In this document: piece after piece, positions 13,967 through 15,597 of the stretch
Position numbering within the stretch: the first letter of the stretch is position 1
Layout of the letters: every line of letters starts with the position of its first letter
Source of the DNA: JAFGFG01 sp964442905
GTDB taxonomy: Archaea > Aenigmatarchaeota > Aenigmatarchaeia > QMZP01 > JAFGSV01
Length of the DNA: 15,597 bases
Assembly: GCA_964442905.1 (NCBI GenBank)
Contig: CAYUBD010000023.1
Coordinates: forward strand, 1-15,597
Direction: 5' to 3'
Notes under the pieces: generated by a model
The model's database searches: none
Told to the model about the DNA's origin: nothing
The model's input: the letters and a program-made list of their open reading frames with translations, nothing else
Made by a program: the position numbers and the translations under genes

Positions 13967-14581
13967 ATGAAAAAAACTGCAGGGGTATTTGCCATGCTGC
14001 TGGGCATGCTATGCGCAGCCAGTCCGGCATTTTCGCAGGAAGCAGAAAACCCGGTGAAGAAGATTTGGGGGAACGTGACGGCTACCGTCAAGAGCGACGG
14101 AAAAAACCAGCTGAAATTCCGCAGGGGCACGGCAAACACGTTCGGATCCCTTGACGTATTTGGAGACAGGAATTTTGATATGGAATCATTTTACGGGGAG
14201 TTCCGCGCAAGGAAACCCATAGGAAAGGGATTTGCAGTCGGTGCAGAGTACAACGGGGGAACGAATGTCAATGATTTGGTAAGGTTTCATGCATCCTACA
14301 GCAGAAAGATAGGGCCCGTGTACACGGACGTGAAATTCTCGCCTGTAGCCACATCGCTGGAAGACGGGATGGAGATGGGTATATCAGCCACTGCCGATAT
14401 CGGTAACTGGAATTTCATCGGCTGGTCAGATATCGGATACGATTACGATAAATTCAGCTACAAAGGAGAACTCGATATATCGAGAAAGATCGGAAACAGC
14501 GCCTACGTTGTCGGAAGGGTGGAAAAGTATCCATGGCAGCAGACTCCCGTCTACTCCGCGGGTCTCAAGGCCAATTTTTAG
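13967..14581 (+). CDS. Secreted protein resembling an outer-membrane beta-barrel
   Basis: A 204-residue precursor with a clear Sec signal peptide: MKK, a hydrophobic core to Cys16-Ala18, and likely cleavage at AFS-QEA after residue 23. The mature part has no long hydrophobic helix. It is made of about ten short amphipathic segments separated by turns of similar form (RKPIG, SRKIG, ADIG, SRKIG), for example GFAVGAEYNGG, VRFHASYSRKIG, VYTDVKFSP, MEMGISATADIG, NWNFIGWSDIGYDYD, FSYKGELDISRKIG, YVVGRVEKYPW. The last segment VYSAGLKANF has hydrophobic residues at alternate positions and a terminal Phe, which is the pattern of the bacterial outer-membrane beta-signal. An upstream in-frame ATG at 13865 is rejected because it lies before the promoter and would bury the signal peptide. 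No family name can be given. Divergent from TrmB. Confidence 0.8.
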   Translation: MKKTAGVFAMLLGMLCAASPAFSQEAENPVKKIWGNVTATVKSDGKNQLKFRRGTANTFGSLDVFGDRNFDMESFYGEFRARKPIGKGFAVGAEYNGGTNVNDLVRFHASYSRKIGPVYTDVKFSPVATSLEDGMEMGISATADIGNWNFIGWSDIGYDYDKFSYKGELDISRKIGNSAYVVGRVEKYPWQQTPVYSAGLKANF

Positions 14582-14586
14582 GATAG

Positions 14587-14702
14587 CGCTGAGGGAGGGA
14601 TTTGAACCCTCGAGTGCCGAAGCACACAAGGTTAGCAACCTTACGCATCAACATGGAAGTCATGAAGATTTTGCGCCTTGAACCTGACTTGGCTACCTCA
14701 GC
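14587..14702 (-). tRNA. tRNA-Ser(GCU) with an intron near position 26
   Basis: The acceptor GCTGAGG (14702-14696) pairs with CCTCAGC (14594-14588), and G73 is at 14587. The D stem is GCC/GGC. The anticodon stem TAAGG/CCTTG has loop TTGCTAA (anticodon GCT). The long variable arm TGTGCTTCGGCACT is typical of serine tRNA. The T arm is GAGGG-TTCAAAT-CCCTC. Between the D stem and the anticodon stem lie 31 nt instead of 1, so an intron of about 30 nt sits at position 25/26 or 26/27. CCA is not encoded. Confidence 0.93.
14644..14673 (-). other. tRNA-Ser intron (about 30 nt, D-arm/anticodon-arm junction)
   Basis: The insertion lies between GGC (14677-14675) and TAAGG (14643-14639); one of the 31 nt is position 26. 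CGCA at its 5' side can pair with TGCG at its 3' side and CATG with CATG inside, consistent with a bulge-helix-bulge. Confidence 0.8.
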
Positions 14703-14724
14703 TTGGTGTAATTATTATAATTTT

Positions 14725-14734
14725 GTCTTTTAAA
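14725..14734 (-). promoter_or_regulatory. TATA box of tRNA-Ser
   Basis: TTTAAAAGAC on the minus strand, centred about 28 bp before the first tRNA base at 14702. Confidence 0.6.
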
Positions 14735-14762
14735 CCTTAATTCAATTTTTAAATCCTGAATA

Positions 14763-14776
14763 TTAAATTTTAAAAA
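14763..14776 (+). promoter_or_regulatory. TATA box of the PRC-barrel gene
   Basis: TTAAATTTTAAAAA would give a transcript starting near 14797. GGAGGT at 14810-14815 then has 5-bp spacing to ATG 14821. Confidence 0.5.
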
Positions 14777-14820
14777 CATCCAATCTCAATAACAAGTAAT
14801 TGATAATTAGGAGGTTTACT

Positions 14821-15132
14821 ATGGCTATACAGGTTTCCAGCATATCAGACACTTACGCAAAGGACGTTTTCACAGACAAGGGTTTCTTCTGCGGAAAGGT
14901 GGAAGACGTTGAATGCGACCTTAAAAGATTCAAGATAAGGTCGCTTGTGATAAGGGCAATCAAGGGTTCATACCTTAGCAGGATGCTGGGAGACAAGAAG
15001 GGCGTCGTTATACCGTTCCCTATGGTTCATGCAGTTGGTGACATAATACTCATAAAGCACATCTCACCACCGGCAGCGGCCGAGGAAACAACACCAATAC
15101 CGGAACAAGTCCCTGAAGCACTGGCAGAGTAA
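14821..15132 (+). CDS. Stand-alone PRC-barrel protein
   Basis: A 103-residue protein. Residues 1-80 form one PRC-barrel domain: SSISDTYAKDVFTDKGFFCGKVEDVECD (strands around the GKVxDV turn) and the end GVVIPFPMVHAVGDIILIKH, the typical VPxxxVxAVGDxIIV closure. A tail of about 23 residues is rich in Pro, Ala and Glu and is probably disordered. Single PRC-barrel proteins are common in archaea; some (CdpB type) join SepF/FtsZ in cell division, others are linked to RNA metabolism. Which applies here cannot be told. The start at 14821 is fixed by GGAGGT 5 bp upstream; an in-frame upstream ATG at 14800 lies before that site and is rejected. Confidence 0.85.
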   Translation: MAIQVSSISDTYAKDVFTDKGFFCGKVEDVECDLKRFKIRSLVIRAIKGSYLSRMLGDKKGVVIPFPMVHAVGDIILIKHISPPAAAEETTPIPEQVPEALAE

Positions 15133-15134
15133 AT

Positions 15135-15161
15135 CTTTCTTTTTCCTGTCATTCAGACAGG
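15135..15161 (+). terminator. T-rich tract plus hairpin after the PRC-barrel gene
   Basis: CTTTCTTTTT (15135-15144) follows the stop codon, then the perfect 6-bp hairpin CCTGTC-ATTCA-GACAGG (15145-15161) and another short T run. T-rich tracts are the usual archaeal termination signal; the hairpin may protect the 3' end. Confidence 0.5.
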
Positions 15162-15225
15162 AGAGTTTTACAATTCTGATTATCACGAATTTAATCTCTG
15201 AAATGTAATGTTTCTATGTGTCTTT

Positions 15226-15597
15226 ATGGAGATAATAAAACTCACGGATGCTCTGAATAAACCTGATGTCAGAAAGAAGATTGTATCTGGGATGAAAAAA
15301 GGCAGTATATTCATTTACCCGACTGACACAATCTACGGCATAGGATGCGATGCCGAAGATGGCAATGCCGTCGAAAGGATAAGCGAAGCCAAAGGCCGCG
15401 AAGAGTCCAAGACGTTTTCTGTAATAGCACCGGGAAAGGAATGGATATGGTCACATGCTTCTGTAGGAATGGTAAACAAGGGACTGATTGAGAAAATACT
15501 TCCAGGTCCTTACACCATCATCTTGACAGCCAACAGCAAATCCCCAAAGCCTGTCATTTCGCCTGATAAGTCCATAGGCGTGAGAATACCGAGACAC
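15226..15597 (+). CDS. L-threonylcarbamoyladenylate synthase (Sua5/YrdC), 5' part
   Basis: The open frame from ATG 15226 runs off the right edge with 124 codons in view. It makes threonylcarbamoyl-AMP from threonine, bicarbonate and ATP, the first step of the universal t6A37 modification of tRNAs that read ANN codons. Sequence features of the YrdC domain are present in order: KKGSIFIYPTDTIYGIGCDA (the PTDTxYGLG motif, about residues 25-44), RISEAKGREESKTFSVIAP (the KxRxxxxPL-type substrate loop, here with unusual SKTFSV in place of NKPL), LPGPYTIIL (PGPxT motif), and GVRIPRH at the edge (VRxPxH). AATTTAATC at 15189-15197 may be its TATA box, with little or no leader. Whether a C-terminal Sua5 domain follows is not visible. 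Confidence 0.92.
   Translation, partial: MEIIKLTDALNKPDVRKKIVSGMKKGSIFIYPTDTIYGIGCDAEDGNAVERISEAKGREESKTFSVIAPGKEWIWSHASVGMVNKGLIEKILPGPYTIILTANSKSPKPVISPDKSIGVRIPRH

Overview
This window is archaeal chromosomal DNA, most likely from a small-genome DPANN-type lineage; a Micrarchaeota- or Diapherotrites-like placement is only a guess. The archaeal assignment rests on several things. The 16S 5' end reads ATTCCGGTTGATCCTGCC. TATA boxes lie about 25-30 bp upstream of RNA genes and leaderless genes. Internal operon genes have GGAGG or GGTGAT ribosome sites. The gene set is archaeal: archaeal-type TyrRS and TrpRS, deoxyhypusine synthase, pyruvoyl arginine decarboxylase, an aCPSF2-type nuclease, RtcA, TrmB, DUF504 and a PRC-barrel protein. 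Finally, tRNA genes carry introns outside the anticodon loop.

Layout. 1-1420 is the 5' nine-tenths of a 16S rRNA gene on the minus strand. tRNA-His (intron) follows on the plus strand. Next, on the minus strand, come a DnaQ-type exonuclease, tRNA-Leu(UAA) with two introns, trpS and tyrS. From 4973 a tightly overlapping plus-strand operon runs dys, pyruvoyl arginine decarboxylase, an SBF-type transporter, an unknown membrane protein and an aCPSF2-like nuclease; rtcA follows with its own leaderless promoter. The minus strand from 11819 down to 10090 reads tRNA-Ala, small membrane protein, metallophosphoesterase, DUF504, acyltransferase. A VTT/DedA membrane protein and an orphan 128-residue protein lie on the plus strand. 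They are followed by minus-strand tRNA-Val and tRNA-Gly (T-loop intron) and a TrmB regulator. Divergent from TrmB is a secreted protein that looks like an outer-membrane beta-barrel. It is followed by minus-strand tRNA-Ser (intron near position 26), then by a PRC-barrel protein and the start of a Sua5/TsaC gene that runs off the right edge.

How the genes fit together. Much of the window serves translation and RNA processing: rRNA, six tRNAs, two synthetases, eIF5A hypusination with a linked agmatine-producing enzyme, tRNA t6A synthesis, RNA 3'-end chemistry and a ribonuclease. The most unusual content is (1) a signal-peptide protein with a bacterial-style C-terminal beta-signal ending in Phe, sharing a promoter region and a G/C palindrome with TrmB; (2) five introns in four of the six tRNA genes, three of them at non-canonical positions, including one of about 123 nt in a T-loop; and (3) a 16S gene with an insertion of about 50 nt in helix 43 and changes at two normally invariant core positions.
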